Assembly (NCBI RefSeq): GCF_902497745.1
Contig: NZ_CABVHJ010000004.1
Coordinates: 335,314 to 399,313 of the forward strand
Length of the DNA: 64,000 nt
Source of the DNA: Pseudomonas fluorescens
Lineage (GTDB): Bacteria > Pseudomonadota > Gammaproteobacteria > Pseudomonadales > Pseudomonadaceae
Direction of reading: 5' to 3'
The notes below the pieces were generated by a model, which was not told the DNA's origin, did no database searches, and saw only the letters and a list, made by a program, of their open reading frames with translations. The position numbers and the translations under genes are program-made. Of this stretch, positions 37,688 through 47,800 are shown piece after piece. Position 1 is the stretch's first letter. Each line of letters begins with the position of its first letter.

Positions 37688-39313
37688 TTACAGGCTGAAC
37701 CGCCCAACCATGTTGTTCAGGTCCAGTGCCAACCGCGACAGTTCATTACTCGCCGCACTGGTCTGATTCGCCCCGGTCGCCGACTGCACCGACAAATCAC
37801 GAATATTCACCAGATTACGATCCACTTCCCGCGCCACCTGCGCCTGCTCTTCGGCGGCGCTGGCGATTACCAGGTTGCGCTCGTTGATCTCGACGATGGC
37901 GGTGTTGATGGTGTCCAGCGACATGCCGGCACCACGGGCGATGTTCAGGGTCGACTCAGCACGCTCGGTACTGTTGCGCATCGAATCCACGGCGTGTTCG
38001 GTGCCGCTCTGAATGCTGCCGATCATCCGCTCGATTTCACTGGTCGACTGCTGAGTGCGATGCGCCAGGGCACGGACTTCATCCGCCACCACGGCAAAAC
38101 CACGACCGGCTTCACCGGCACGCGCCGCTTCAATCGCTGCGTTCAGTGCCAGCAGATTGGTTTGATCGGCCAGACCACGAATCACATCCAGCACTTTGCC
38201 GATATCGCGGGATTCATTGGCCAGATCGCCGATCAGCGACGCAGTGCTCTGCACATCGGCGCTCATGCGTTCGATGGCGCTGACGGTTTCCTGCACCAGA
38301 TCACGACCGTCACCGGCCGAGGTGGTGGCGTTCTTCGAGGCTTCCGAAGTGCTCACGGCGTTGCGTGCGACTTCTTCCACAGCACTGGTCATCTCGTTGA
38401 CCGCAGTGGCTGCTTGTTCGATTTCGTTGTTCTGCTGAGTCAGGCCACGCGCGCTTTCGTCGGTGACGCTGTTCAGTTCTTCGGCGGCCGAAGCGAGCTG
38501 AGTGGCCGAGCCGGAAATACGCTGCAGAGTGTCACGCAGCTTCGATTGCATCTTGGCCATGGCCGCGAGCAGGCGTCCTGCCTCGTCTTCACCGTCAACG
38601 TGGATCGGCTGGGTCAGGTTGCCTTCGGCGATGGTTTCCGCAGCTTCCAATGCTTTGGAGATCGGCTTGGTAATGCTCACGGTCAGCAGCCAGGCGAAGA
38701 GGAACGTCAGGCCAGTGGCGATCACCAACAGCGTGACCACAAGGTTGAAAGACATCGAAAACTGATCGCTCGCGCCCTTATCCGTGTCGGCGATTTGCTG
38801 GGTGTTGATCTCCAGCAGGCGCGCCAGGGCGCTGTTCACCGCTTCCGAGTTGCTCAGCAAGTCCGAGTTGAGCATCTGCCGCAGTTCATCGATCTGATTG
38901 TTGCGCGACAGGGTTTTCATCCGCTCTTCAAGCTGGCGGTACTGCGCGAGCAACTGCACGTATTGATCATAAGCCGCACGTTCTTGCGGGCCGTCGATCA
39001 ACGGTTCGTAGGCGCGCTGGGCGTCGGCGATCTGCTTGTTGCGCAGCTCGAACAGTTCGACAGTCTTTTGTTGAACGTCCGGTTCACGGTTGATCAGCAA
39101 CCGATACGACAAAACGCGCAGGCGCAGGGTCAGTTGGGTGAATTCGTCGAGGGCCTTGATCGAAGGCACGCTGGCCGTGGCGATGTCTTCGCCCGCCGCG
39201 CGGATTTTGCTCATCTGATTCAGCGCGAACACGCCGAGAATCAGCATCAGGCCGCCGATCAGAGCGAAGCCGGTAAACGCCCGTGGGGCGATATTCATAT
39301 TGCGAAGGGACAT
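37688..39313 (-). CDS. Methyl-accepting chemotaxis protein
   Basis: This 541-residue chemoreceptor has a first membrane helix (residues about 10-30), a helical periplasmic sensor domain of about 160 residues, a second helix ([19 protein letters not shown]), a HAMP linker and the cytoplasmic signalling domain. The conserved tip, [35 protein letters not shown] in family terms, is intact. The ligand is unknown. I chose MSLRNMN as the start because it gives the usual 541-residue length; longer in-frame starts (to 39421) exist and no ribosome site settles it. Confidence 0.93.
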   Translation of the reverse strand: MSLRNMNIAPRAFTGFALIGGLMLILGVFALNQMSKIRAAGEDIATASVPSIKALDEFTQLTLRLRVLSYRLLINREPDVQQKTVELFELRNKQIADAQRAYEPLIDGPQERAAYDQYVQLLAQYRQLEERMKTLSRNNQIDELRQMLNSDLLSNSEAVNSALARLLEINTQQIADTDKGASDQFSMSFNLVVTLLVIATGLTFLFAWLLTVSITKPISKALEAAETIAEGNLTQPIHVDGEDEAGRLLAAMAKMQSKLRDTLQRISGSATQLASAAEELNSVTDESARGLTQQNNEIEQAATAVNEMTSAVEEVARNAVSTSEASKNATTSAGDGRDLVQETVSAIERMSADVQSTASLIGDLANESRDIGKVLDVIRGLADQTNLLALNAAIEAARAGEAGRGFAVVADEVRALAHRTQQSTSEIERMIGSIQSGTEHAVDSMRNSTERAESTLNIARGAGMSLDTINTAIVEINERNLVIASAAEEQAQVAREVDRNLVNIRDLSVQSATGANQTSAASNELSRLALDLNNMVGRFSL

Positions 39314-39592
39314 GGGGCGGATACCAAGAGAGGGCCGCTTCCATGCGGGCTGAGACTGCTGTATGGATGACTTATCGGTCATACGACTAAAGTCTTGAGG
39401 CGGTGTGCGTATTTGTCGCACAAGGGCTTGGGCGACGAAGTGCAGGAACCAGATCGGCAGATCACAGTCTTTAAAACTCGCGAGAACGGTCGGCCACCAG
39501 GAAAATCAAGGCCTTGCGCCGGTTTAACCCTGGCATCCGTGGTGACTTTTCTTTATCGTACGCGCCCTTTGAAAAACGCTTGGAAGATCAAA

Positions 39593-39823
39593 ATGTTGGA
39601 AGCATCCCTCAGCCAATTGGAACAGCTCGTCAGCGACCTGGTGCAACAGAACCAGACTCTCGCGCAAACCAACCAGACCCTGTCCACGGAACTGGCTCAG
39701 GCCAAGGATGAAAACGAAAGCCTGCAACTGAACCTGATGGAGCAGGAAGAAAAACACGGCGCCACTGCTGCACGCATTCAGGCACTGGTTGATCGCGTCA
39801 ATGCCGGTCCTGTCAGCGCATGA
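39593..39823 (+). CDS. Small coiled-coil protein paired with ZapA (TIGR02449-like)
   Basis: This 76-residue acidic protein is a single coiled coil (LEASLSQLEQLVSDLVQQNQ, then further heptads). It begins at an ATG with GGAAG about 9 bases upstream and overlaps the zapA start by 4 bases (ATGA). The two genes travel together in Pseudomonas, where this one has a ZapB-like shape. It may link ZapA to other division proteins; this is inferred from shape and neighbourhood. A longer upstream frame is not supported. Confidence 0.85.
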   Translation: MLEASLSQLEQLVSDLVQQNQTLAQTNQTLSTELAQAKDENESLQLNLMEQEEKHGATAARIQALVDRVNAGPVSA

Positions 39824-40122
39824 ACCACCACACAGCAGGGGTAAAAGTCGTCTCCATTCTCGGGGAGGACTATTCGATCAAGGCACCGGCCGGGGAAGAA
39901 CAGACCCTGCTGGACGCGGCAATGATGCTCAAGGTTGCCCTGGACGACACCAAACGCAAATACCCGACGCTGATCGGTGATCGCTTGCTGGTGTTGGCGG
40001 CGATGAATCTGTGCTCGCAGCAGATTGAAATGAAAAAGCAACACCAGGAAGAACTCGACCGTTACCAAGAGCAAGTCAGCGCCACGGTCGACACTATCGC
40101 CAAGACCATTAACCAAGGCTGA
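39820..40122 (+). CDS. zapA: Cell division protein ZapA
   Basis: This 100-residue protein binds and bundles FtsZ filaments at midcell. The N-terminal domain carries the family pattern GVKVVSILGEDYSIKAPAGE and DAAMMLKVALDDTK, and the C-terminal half is a coiled coil. Length is normal. In most pseudomonads zapA is followed by the 6S RNA gene and a 5-formyltetrahydrofolate cyclo-ligase; here it is followed by an unrelated convergent gene, so this copy may be moved or duplicated. Confidence 0.9.
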   Translation: MNHHTAGVKVVSILGEDYSIKAPAGEEQTLLDAAMMLKVALDDTKRKYPTLIGDRLLVLAAMNLCSQQIEMKKQHQEELDRYQEQVSATVDTIAKTINQG

Positions 40123-40154
40123 CAGCTGGACAATGGGTTATTCAGGTGGCGGCT

Positions 40155-40499
40155 CTATATCACTGTGATGAAATATCTGTCACCTCCATTGTAAAAATAT
40201 CCTTTATAAGCAATAGGATAGTCATCTAATAGATCACCGATCTCTACGAACTCTAAGAAATCGTCCCAACTGATCAATTCCTTTGATGGGTAGGTTTTTG
40301 TTCCAGTCGTAACTTCGATTCGAAATTTATCATCGACTGAAATGAACGATTTTGAAGTGACGAGCGAATCGTCAGTAAAGCTGTCTCCGATTTGAATGCG
40401 CTGCAGCATTTCTTCAAAGGTAAAAAAACGGGTTTGGGGCGATTGTTTTTCACGTTTTGCACGTTCTTGCAAAGCCTTACTGTTCATGGCGGAATCCAT
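40155..40499 (-). CDS. Hypothetical protein, AT-rich
   Basis: This 114-residue soluble protein is rich in aromatic and acidic residues (TRFFTFEEMLQRIQIGDSF, KELISWDDFLEFVEIGDLLD). I do not recognise the family. Base composition is clearly lower in GC than in its neighbours, and the gene sits alone between zapA and a chemoreceptor, which suggests acquisition. The size, acidity and lack of a signal peptide resemble many small immunity proteins, but no toxin is next to it. The start is uncertain: MNSKALQ at 40487 is also possible, and neither has a good ribosome site. Confidence 0.6.
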   Translation of the reverse strand: MDSAMNSKALQERAKREKQSPQTRFFTFEEMLQRIQIGDSFTDDSLVTSKSFISVDDKFRIEVTTGTKTYPSKELISWDDFLEFVEIGDLLDDYPIAYKGYFYNGGDRYFITVI

Positions 40500-40695
40500 T
40501 GAGATTGATTGGAGATTAAAACCTTACGCGCCTTTGAATGAGCTGAAACCTGTAATAGTTGACAGTTGACAACAGCATATTGATCTGAGATTTCCATTTT
40601 AGTGTATGCAAGTTTTGCTAGATCTTGCGAGATCAATGTATACAGTCGGCACAACAGTTGCAGTGTTTCAGCCTCTTATTCTTTGGGGGTGCTCC

Positions 40696-42633
40696 ATGCA
40701 GTTGTGGCGACGCAGTATTCAATGGCAGCTGATTCTCAGCATGGGCACCGCCCTGCTGGTCAGTATCCTGATCGTGGTTGGCATTTATACCCTGGTGGTC
40801 AACCGCCTCGCCCAGAGCTATCTGGTCGAACAAGCACTGCCGTCGAGCATCGAAGCGACGCGCAACGATATCGAACGCATCCTTGTGCAACCGCTGACAG
40901 CGGCCAAGGATATTGCCAGCAACACGATGGTCCGCGATTGGCTCGCCTCGGGTGAAGACAGCAGCAAAACAGCGGGCTTTGCGCAGTATCTGGAAGGCAT
41001 CCGCGCCGAACATAAAGCTTTCACCGCTTTGATCATCGGCACCGAATCAAATCACTACATCACCGAAAAAGGTCTGGATCGCACCCTCAGTCGCACCAAA
41101 CCGGCTGACGCGTGGTTCTATTCTTTCCTCGACAGCAATCAGCCGCGCACCCTCAATATCGACAACGACGGGGCTACGGGAGAGTTGGCGCTGTTCATCG
41201 ATTTGAAGGTCGAGCAGGCCGGCAAAGTGGTTGGTGTGGCCGGGCTCGGTTTAAGCATGAAAGAGCTGTCGGAGCTGATTCACAACTTCAGCTTTGGTGA
41301 GCGCGGCAAGGTCTATCTCGTGCGTTCCGACGGTTTGATCCAGGTGCATCCCGAGGCGCAGTTCAGCGGCAAACGCACCTTGAGCGAGCAGATTGGCGCC
41401 AATGCGGCGCAGTCCGTCATGGGCCAGAAAACGGCGATCAGCAGCAGCTTCCAGAGGGATGGCGAAGACTTCCTCGCCTTCAGCCTGCCATTGCGCGATT
41501 TGGGCTGGACTCTGGTGGCCGAAGTGCCGCAGTCGCAGATCTACGCCGAAGCCCGTAAAGCAATGTGGATGAGCGGCGGCATTGGTCTGGCCGTGGCACT
41601 GGTGTGCCTCGCTTTGGTGGTGTGGCTGGCGCAAGGTTTGGTGCGGCCGATTCGCCAAGTAACAGCTGCGTTGGTAGCAATCGGTAGCGGTGGGGGAGAT
41701 TTGACCCACCGGTTAGATTCCAGTCGCGCCGATGAGTTGGGCGACCTCGCGCGCGGCTTCAATCGTTTCCTCGACAGCCAGCGCGGCATGATCGCTGAAG
41801 TGCTGACCACCAGCGAACGTCTGCGCACGGCTGTGGGGCAAGTGGCGAAAGTGGTGGAAAACACTGCCGAGCGTTCCGGCCGTCAGCAGGAAATGACCGA
41901 CATGGTTGCGACGGCGGTTCACGAGATGGGCCTGACGGTTCAGGAGATTGCGCAGAACGCCGGTAATGCGGCGCTGGCCTCGCAGACCGCACGAGATGAA
42001 GCAATGCAGGCGCGGGAAGTGGTCGGCGGCTCGATTCGGCATATTGAAAGCATGTCGGATGAGATTGGCGTCGCGGCGGGTGCGGTCGGTGAGTTGGCGC
42101 ATCAAGTGGCGTCGATCGACTCTGTGCTAGCAGTGATTCGCGGCGTTTCCGAACAGACCAATTTGCTGGCACTCAACGCTGCCATCGAAGCGGCGCGCGC
42201 CGGCGACATGGGACGCGGCTTTGCAGTTGTCGCCGATGAAGTGCGCACCTTGGCACGACGCACGCAGGCCTCCACCGACGAAATTCAACAGATGATCGGC
42301 AGCCTCAAGCAGGGGGCGGAAAACGCCGTGTCGTCGATGCGCACCGGGCAAGCGGCAACCGGCACCGGGGTTGAGTCCAGCCAGCGCACCGGGGCGTCGT
42401 TGACGGCGATTACCGGTCAGGTCGAGCGCATCAGTGACATGAACCATCAGGTGGCGACGGCGACGGAAGAGCAGTCGGCGGTGACGGAGGAAATCAACCG
42501 TAACGTGCAGGGCATTTCCGATCTGGCGCGGGCGACGGCGGGGGAGGTTCGGGCGTGTCGTGAGGATTGTCAGATGTTGCAGAGGCTGGCGGATGATCTG
42601 GCGCGGCAGATGGGTGGGTTCAAGTTGAGCTGA
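40696..42633 (+). CDS. Methyl-accepting chemotaxis protein with dCACHE-type sensor domain
   Basis: This 645-residue chemoreceptor has a first membrane helix at about residues 12-35, a periplasmic domain of about 245 residues with the dCACHE pattern ([20 protein letters not shown], then [16 protein letters not shown]), a second helix ([19 protein letters not shown]), a HAMP domain and the signalling domain with the usual tip ([19 protein letters not shown]). The AWFY and D-x-D elements are typical of receptors for amino acids and similar small ligands, but the ligand is not proved. The ATG at 40696 has GGGGGTG upstream and leads into a normal helix. Confidence 0.93.
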   Translation: MQLWRRSIQWQLILSMGTALLVSILIVVGIYTLVVNRLAQSYLVEQALPSSIEATRNDIERILVQPLTAAKDIASNTMVRDWLASGEDSSKTAGFAQYLEGIRAEHKAFTALIIGTESNHYITEKGLDRTLSRTKPADAWFYSFLDSNQPRTLNIDNDGATGELALFIDLKVEQAGKVVGVAGLGLSMKELSELIHNFSFGERGKVYLVRSDGLIQVHPEAQFSGKRTLSEQIGANAAQSVMGQKTAISSSFQRDGEDFLAFSLPLRDLGWTLVAEVPQSQIYAEARKAMWMSGGIGLAVALVCLALVVWLAQGLVRPIRQVTAALVAIGSGGGDLTHRLDSSRADELGDLARGFNRFLDSQRGMIAEVLTTSERLRTAVGQVAKVVENTAERSGRQQEMTDMVATAVHEMGLTVQEIAQNAGNAALASQTARDEAMQAREVVGGSIRHIESMSDEIGVAAGAVGELAHQVASIDSVLAVIRGVSEQTNLLALNAAIEAARAGDMGRGFAVVADEVRTLARRTQASTDEIQQMIGSLKQGAENAVSSMRTGQAATGTGVESSQRTGASLTAITGQVERISDMNHQVATATEEQSAVTEEINRNVQGISDLARATAGEVRACREDCQMLQRLADDLARQMGGFKLS

Positions 42634-42650
42634 GTGCTGAAGCAGAAAAG

Positions 42651-42827
42651 CCCCCACCCTAACCCTCTCCCGGAGGGAGAGGGGACTGATCGTGGGATGC
42701 TTGAGTAATACGCCGACCTGGGAGTGCAGTACCGAATCCATAATAGACGCGGTGTTTCAGGTCGATGTATAGCGCCAGACATCTCGGTCGGCTCCCTCTC
42801 CCTTTGGGAGAGGGCTGGGGTGAGGGT
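42651..42827. repeat. Mosaic intergenic repeat, single-unit copy
   Basis: The same end sequences as at 37170-37658 bound this element: CCCACCCTAACCCTCTCCC on the left and GGGAGAGGGCTGGGGTGAGG on the right. Inside are GGGGACTGATCGTGGG and, in inverse orientation, TTTCAGGTCGATGTATAGCG. It fills the gap between a chemoreceptor and the convergent acyl-CoA dehydrogenase gene, ending 7 bases from the latter's stop. Confidence 0.85.
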
Positions 42828-42833
42828 AGCGTT

Positions 42834-44636
42834 TCAGAACCAGGCATCCTGCATCGCCAGACACGTATCATCCCGCGCCTCCAGCAACGCCAGTTCATGG
42901 TGGCACCCCGGCACTTCCCACGTCAGAAAATACCGCGCCGCCTGCAACTTGCCCTTATAGAAGTCGACATCCGCCGCATTACCTTTCAGCAACCCTTCCT
43001 CAGCACGAATCGCCTGCTCCAGCCAGCGCCAGCCAATCACTGCGTGTCCGAACACCTTCAGGTACAACGCCGAATTCGCCAGGCTGCTGTTGACCTTGCC
43101 CTGTGCCAGATCGGTCAGTAAACCAATGGTCACGGTTTGCAGGCGCGCCACCAGTTTCTCCAATGGCTCACGCAGGGCGGTCAGTGATTCATACGCCGTT
43201 GCGCGCTCTGCCGTGGTGGCGATCAGTCGAATCAATTGCTTCAATCCCGCGCCACCGTTCTGCGCCAATTTACGCCCGAGCAAATCCAGCGACTGAATGC
43301 CGTGAGTGCCTTCGTGGATCGGGTTCAAGCGGTTATCGCGGTAGTACTGCTCCACCGGGTATTCGCGGGTGTAGCCGTGACCGCCAAGAATCTGGATCGC
43401 CAGTTCGTTGGCCTTGAGGCAGAACTCCGACGGCCAGGATTTGACGATTGGTGTCAGCAGATCCAGCAACTCATGCGCCTGCTTGCGCTCGGCTTCGGTC
43501 TCAAGCGTCGTGGTGTCATCGAATAGCCGCGCTGCATAGAGGCCGAGGTCAAATGCCCCTTCGACGTAGGATTTTTGCGTCAGCAGCATGCGTCGTACAT
43601 CCGCGTGCTGAATGATCGCCACTGGTGCCGTTGTCGGATCCTTGCTGTCCGGCACGCGACCCTGCGGACGCTCGCGGGCGTATTCCAGCGAATACAGATA
43701 CCCGGCATAACCGAGCATCACCGCGCCCATGCCGACGCCGATCCGCGCTTCGTTCATCATCTGGAACATGTAGCTCAAACCGCGATGCGGCTCGCCCACC
43801 AGATAGCCGACGCACTCACCGTTATCGCCGAAGTTCAGCGCTGTGGAGGTGGTACCACGCCAGCCCATTTTGTGGAACAGTCCGGCCAGCAGTACGTCAT
43901 TGCGCTGGCCGAGGCTGCCGTCATCGTTGACCAAAAACTTTGGCACGATAAACAGCGAGATGCCTTTAACGCCCGCAGGCGCGTCCGGCAGTTTGGCCAG
44001 GACCATGTGCACGATGTTTTCCGAGAGTGGATGATCGCCGCCGGAGATGAAGATCTTGTTGCCCTTGAGGCGATAGGTGCCGTCGGACGCAGGCTCGGCG
44101 CGCGTACGAATATCCGACAGTGACGAACCGGCGTGCGGCTCGGTCAGCGCCATGGTGCCGAAGAAGCGGCCATCGATCATGGGCTGCAGGAAGCGCTGTT
44201 TCTGTTCCTCCGTGCCGAAGCTTTCAATCAGGTTCGCCGCGCCCATGGTCAGGAACGGGTATGACGTCGAAGCGGCGTTGGCAGACTGGAAATGCGCGAA
44301 GCAGGCTTGAGATAAAAGCGTAGGAAGTTGCATCCCACCAGCGTCGAAACTTCTCGCGGCGTTGAGGAATCCGGCCTCAAGGAAGGCATCCACCGCCGGT
44401 TTCACTTCCGGAATCAGAATCGCCTGACCGTCTTCGTAGCGCGGTTCGTTCTCGTCGCCCTTGCGGTTGTGCGGCGCAAAGTACTTCTCGGCGATGCTGC
44501 GCGCGGTGCCGATGGCGGCGTCGAAGGTCTCGCGGTTGTGCTCGGCAAAGCGCTCACGCCGGGTCAGGCCCTCGGCATCGAGGACTTCATACAGCTCGAA
44601 AGCCAGATTGCGGGAACTGAGCAGCGTCTCGGACAT
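42834..44636 (-). CDS. Acyl-CoA dehydrogenase (600-residue type)
   Basis: This FAD enzyme oxidises acyl-CoA to enoyl-CoA in beta-oxidation. It belongs to the long subfamily of about 600 residues with an extra C-terminal helical domain. Visible blocks are the flavin-contact segment MALTEPHAGSSLSDIRTRA (near residue 165) and GGHGYTREYPVEQYYRDNRLNPIHEG (near residue 430), where the glutamate of HEG is the likely base. It stands alone between two repeat elements. Chain-length preference cannot be read from the sequence. Confidence 0.93.
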   Translation of the reverse strand: MSETLLSSRNLAFELYEVLDAEGLTRRERFAEHNRETFDAAIGTARSIAEKYFAPHNRKGDENEPRYEDGQAILIPEVKPAVDAFLEAGFLNAARSFDAGGMQLPTLLSQACFAHFQSANAASTSYPFLTMGAANLIESFGTEEQKQRFLQPMIDGRFFGTMALTEPHAGSSLSDIRTRAEPASDGTYRLKGNKIFISGGDHPLSENIVHMVLAKLPDAPAGVKGISLFIVPKFLVNDDGSLGQRNDVLLAGLFHKMGWRGTTSTALNFGDNGECVGYLVGEPHRGLSYMFQMMNEARIGVGMGAVMLGYAGYLYSLEYARERPQGRVPDSKDPTTAPVAIIQHADVRRMLLTQKSYVEGAFDLGLYAARLFDDTTTLETEAERKQAHELLDLLTPIVKSWPSEFCLKANELAIQILGGHGYTREYPVEQYYRDNRLNPIHEGTHGIQSLDLLGRKLAQNGGAGLKQLIRLIATTAERATAYESLTALREPLEKLVARLQTVTIGLLTDLAQGKVNSSLANSALYLKVFGHAVIGWRWLEQAIRAEEGLLKGNAADVDFYKGKLQAARYFLTWEVPGCHHELALLEARDDTCLAMQDAWF

Positions 44637-44755
44637 GGCGGCCTACCTGAAATTGGGGTTGGGCCGAGTCTAGGCGTGCTGATAAAGGCTGAACAGGATG
44701 ATTGATAAGCGTGATGTTGGAGCCGCGCAGCAACTTTGCAAACACCACAAACCAC

Positions 44756-44846
44756 TGTGGGAGCGAGCTTGCTCGCGAAGAGGTCGGCACATTCAACAGA
44801 TGAGTTGACTGGCAAACCGCTTTCGCGAGCAAGCTCGCTCCCACAG
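44756..44846. repeat. REP pair
   Basis: Two inverted REP cores (44756-44779 and 44823-44846) lie between putA and the acyl-CoA dehydrogenase gene. The arms read TGTGGGAGCGAGCTTGCTCG and its inverse. Confidence 0.9.
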
Positions 44847-44894
44847 GGATTGTTGCTATGCCGGGCACCTATGCAGGTGCCCGGTTTATCGGTA

Positions 44895-47800
44895 TTAGCC
44901 GATAGTCATCAAGCTCGCATTACCACCCGCCGCAGCAGTGTTAACACTCAACGCCCGTTCAATCACCAGACGCTCCAGGGCAATGTTGGTCTCGCCCTGG
45001 GACAAGCCCTGAACCCCAACAATCGCGCCGGCACGCTTGGCAATCTGCTGGCAAACGCCGCGCAGCTGGTCGGAATGGCCGTGATGCAGAACCGCATCGA
45101 ACACCACGTCGTCTTTATTCCAGTCGGCAACCAGTTTGATCCGCGCCTGAATGTCCTTCGGCAGGCGTGCGAACAATGCCTTGCTGATGTCGGATTCCGG
45201 CCATACCGCCGAACCGCCCACGGCCAATACCGCAGCCAGTTGCGTCAGCAGATCACCTTCAACTTCCGCCAGGCACAGCACGTGCTCACGCGGCAGGATC
45301 GCGTAGCTGTTCTTCTCACCGGTCGGGCCGGCTAGCGTACGGGTAATGCCGCTCTGCGATTGCGCAGCGTACTGCACGCACAGCGTGCTCAGGTCGGCGT
45401 ACTTGTTGCTTTCAGCCCAGGCTTTCAGCGCGTTCAGCGGTTTGCTCATGGCATCGCGCAGGCGAACGTCCGGGGCGACAACAGCATCACCGCGAGCGAA
45501 GGATTGTTCGATGGCGTCGGTAGGACGCGTCGACAGCAAGCGGTACAGGTACAGCGGGCCACCGGCTTTCGGGCCAGTACCCGACAGACCTTCGCCGCCG
45601 AATGGCTGCACGCCGACCACGGCACCGACGATGTTGCGGTTAACGTAGACGTTACCGGCGTTGACGTTGTCGATCACCTTGGCGATGGTCTCGTCGATCC
45701 GGGTGTGCACGCCCAGCGTCAGGCCGTAGCCGGAAGCGTTGATCTGGCCGATCAGTTGATCGATCTCTTTGCGCTTGTAGCGCACCACGTGCAGCACCGG
45801 ACCGAAGATCTCGCGTTGCAGTTCGTCGAAGCTTTCCAGCTCGATCAGCGTCGGCATGACGAAGGTGCCGCGTTTGACTTCTTCGGTATCGGCAATCGCC
45901 ACCTGGTACACATTGCGACCTTTGTCGCGCATGCCCTGAATGTGCTTGTCGATGCCCGCCTTGGCTTCGGCGTCGATCACCGGGCCGATGTCCACGGACA
46001 GACGCTCCGGGTTGCCGAGACGGCTTTCGGCCATAGCCCCTTTGAGCATTTCGATGACACGATCGGCGGAATCTTCCTGCAGGCACAGTACGCGCAGCGC
46101 CGAGCAACGCTGACCAGCGCTGTCGAAGGCCGAGGAAACGACGTCGATCACCACTTGCTCGGTCAGAGCCGACGAATCGACGATCATCGCGTTCTGGCCA
46201 CCGGTTTCGGCGATCAGTGGAATCGGACGGCCCTGATTGTCGAGACGGCCGGCGATGTTGCGTTGCAGCAGACGCGCGACCTCGGTGGAACCGGTGAACA
46301 TCACGCCTTTGACGCGCTCGTCACCCACCAGACCGGCACCAACGGTTTCACCGCGACCCGGCAGCAGTTGCAGCACGCCTTCCGGAATCCCGGCTTCGAG
46401 CAGCAAGCGCACGGCTTGCGCGGCGACCAGCGGGGTTTGCTCCGCAGGTTTGGCCAGTACCGGGTTGCCGGCAGCCAATGCCGCAGCGACCTGGCCGCTG
46501 AAGATCGCCAGCGGGAAGTTCCACGGGCTGATACATACGACCGGACCCAGTGGGCGGTGGGCGTCGTTGCTGAAATCGTTGCGCGCCTGCACTGCGTAAT
46601 AACGCAGGAAATCGACCGCTTCGCGGACTTCGGCGATGGCGTTGGCGAAAGTCTTGCCGGCTTCGCGAGCCAGCAGGCCCATCAGCGGCTGGATTTCACC
46701 TTCCATCAAGTCAGCGGCACGTTCCAGAATCGCTGCACGTTCGGCCGGCGGCGTGGCCTGCCAGATCGGCGCTGCGTTCAGCGCGCACTGAATGGCGTTG
46801 TCGACGTCTTCGACGGTGGCTTCCTGCACGTGACCGACCACATCACGGTGATCGGACGGGTTCAGCACCGCTGCTGGCGTTTCATTGCTGGAAGCGCAAC
46901 CGAGCATCGGCGCGGCTTTCCAGTCGTTGTGCGCAGTGGCGAGCAGAGCGCAGGACAGCGAAGCCAGACGATGTTCGTTGGCCATGTCGATGCCGCTGGA
47001 GTTGGCGCGTTCGGCACCGTACAGGTCACGCGGCAGCGGAATGCGCGGGTGCGGCAGGCCGAAACCACCTTCCACGGTCGCCATCTGCTCGATCTGCGCC
47101 ACCGGATCGGCCACCAATTCCTGAATCGAAATTGACTGGTCGGCGATGCGGTTGACGAACGAAGTGTTCGCGCCGTTTTCCAGCAGTCGACGTACCAGAT
47201 ACGCCAACAGGGTTTCGTGAGTGCCGACCGGTGCATACACGCGGCACGGACGGTTCAGCTTGCCTTCGGAAACTTTACCTACAACCTGTTCGTAGAGCGG
47301 TTCGCCCATGCCGTGCAGACACTGGAATTCGTACTGGCCGGGGTAATAGTTCTGACCGGCAATGTGGTAAATCGCCGACAGGGTGTGGGCGTTGTGTGTG
47401 GCGAACTGCGGGTAGATGACTTCCGGCACCGACAGCAGTTTACGTGCGCAAGCAATGTAAGAAACGTCGGTGTACACCTTGCGGGTATAGACCGGATAGC
47501 CTTCCAGGCCTTCGACTTGGGCGCGCTTGATTTCGCTGTCCCAGTAGGCGCCCTTCACCAGACGGATCATCAGGCGATGACGGCTGCGACGAGCCAGATC
47601 GATCACATAGTCGATCACGTACGGGCAACGCTTCTGGTAGGCCTGGATGACGAAACCGATACCGTTCCAGCCAGTCAGTTGCGGCTCGAAGCACAGGCGC
47701 TCAAGCAGATCCAGCGACAGTTCGAGACGGTCGGCTTCTTCGGCGTCGATGTTCAGGCCGATGTCGTATTGCTTGGCCAGCAGGGTCAGTGACAGCAGGC

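Noticed and set aside
40123..40154. A 6S RNA gene expected after zapA.
   Set aside because: The gap before the convergent gene is only about 30 bases, far too short for the roughly 180-base RNA.
45360..47135. A 591-residue plus-strand frame opposite putA.
   Set aside because: It is antisense to the unmistakable P5C dehydrogenase domain and has shadow-like composition.
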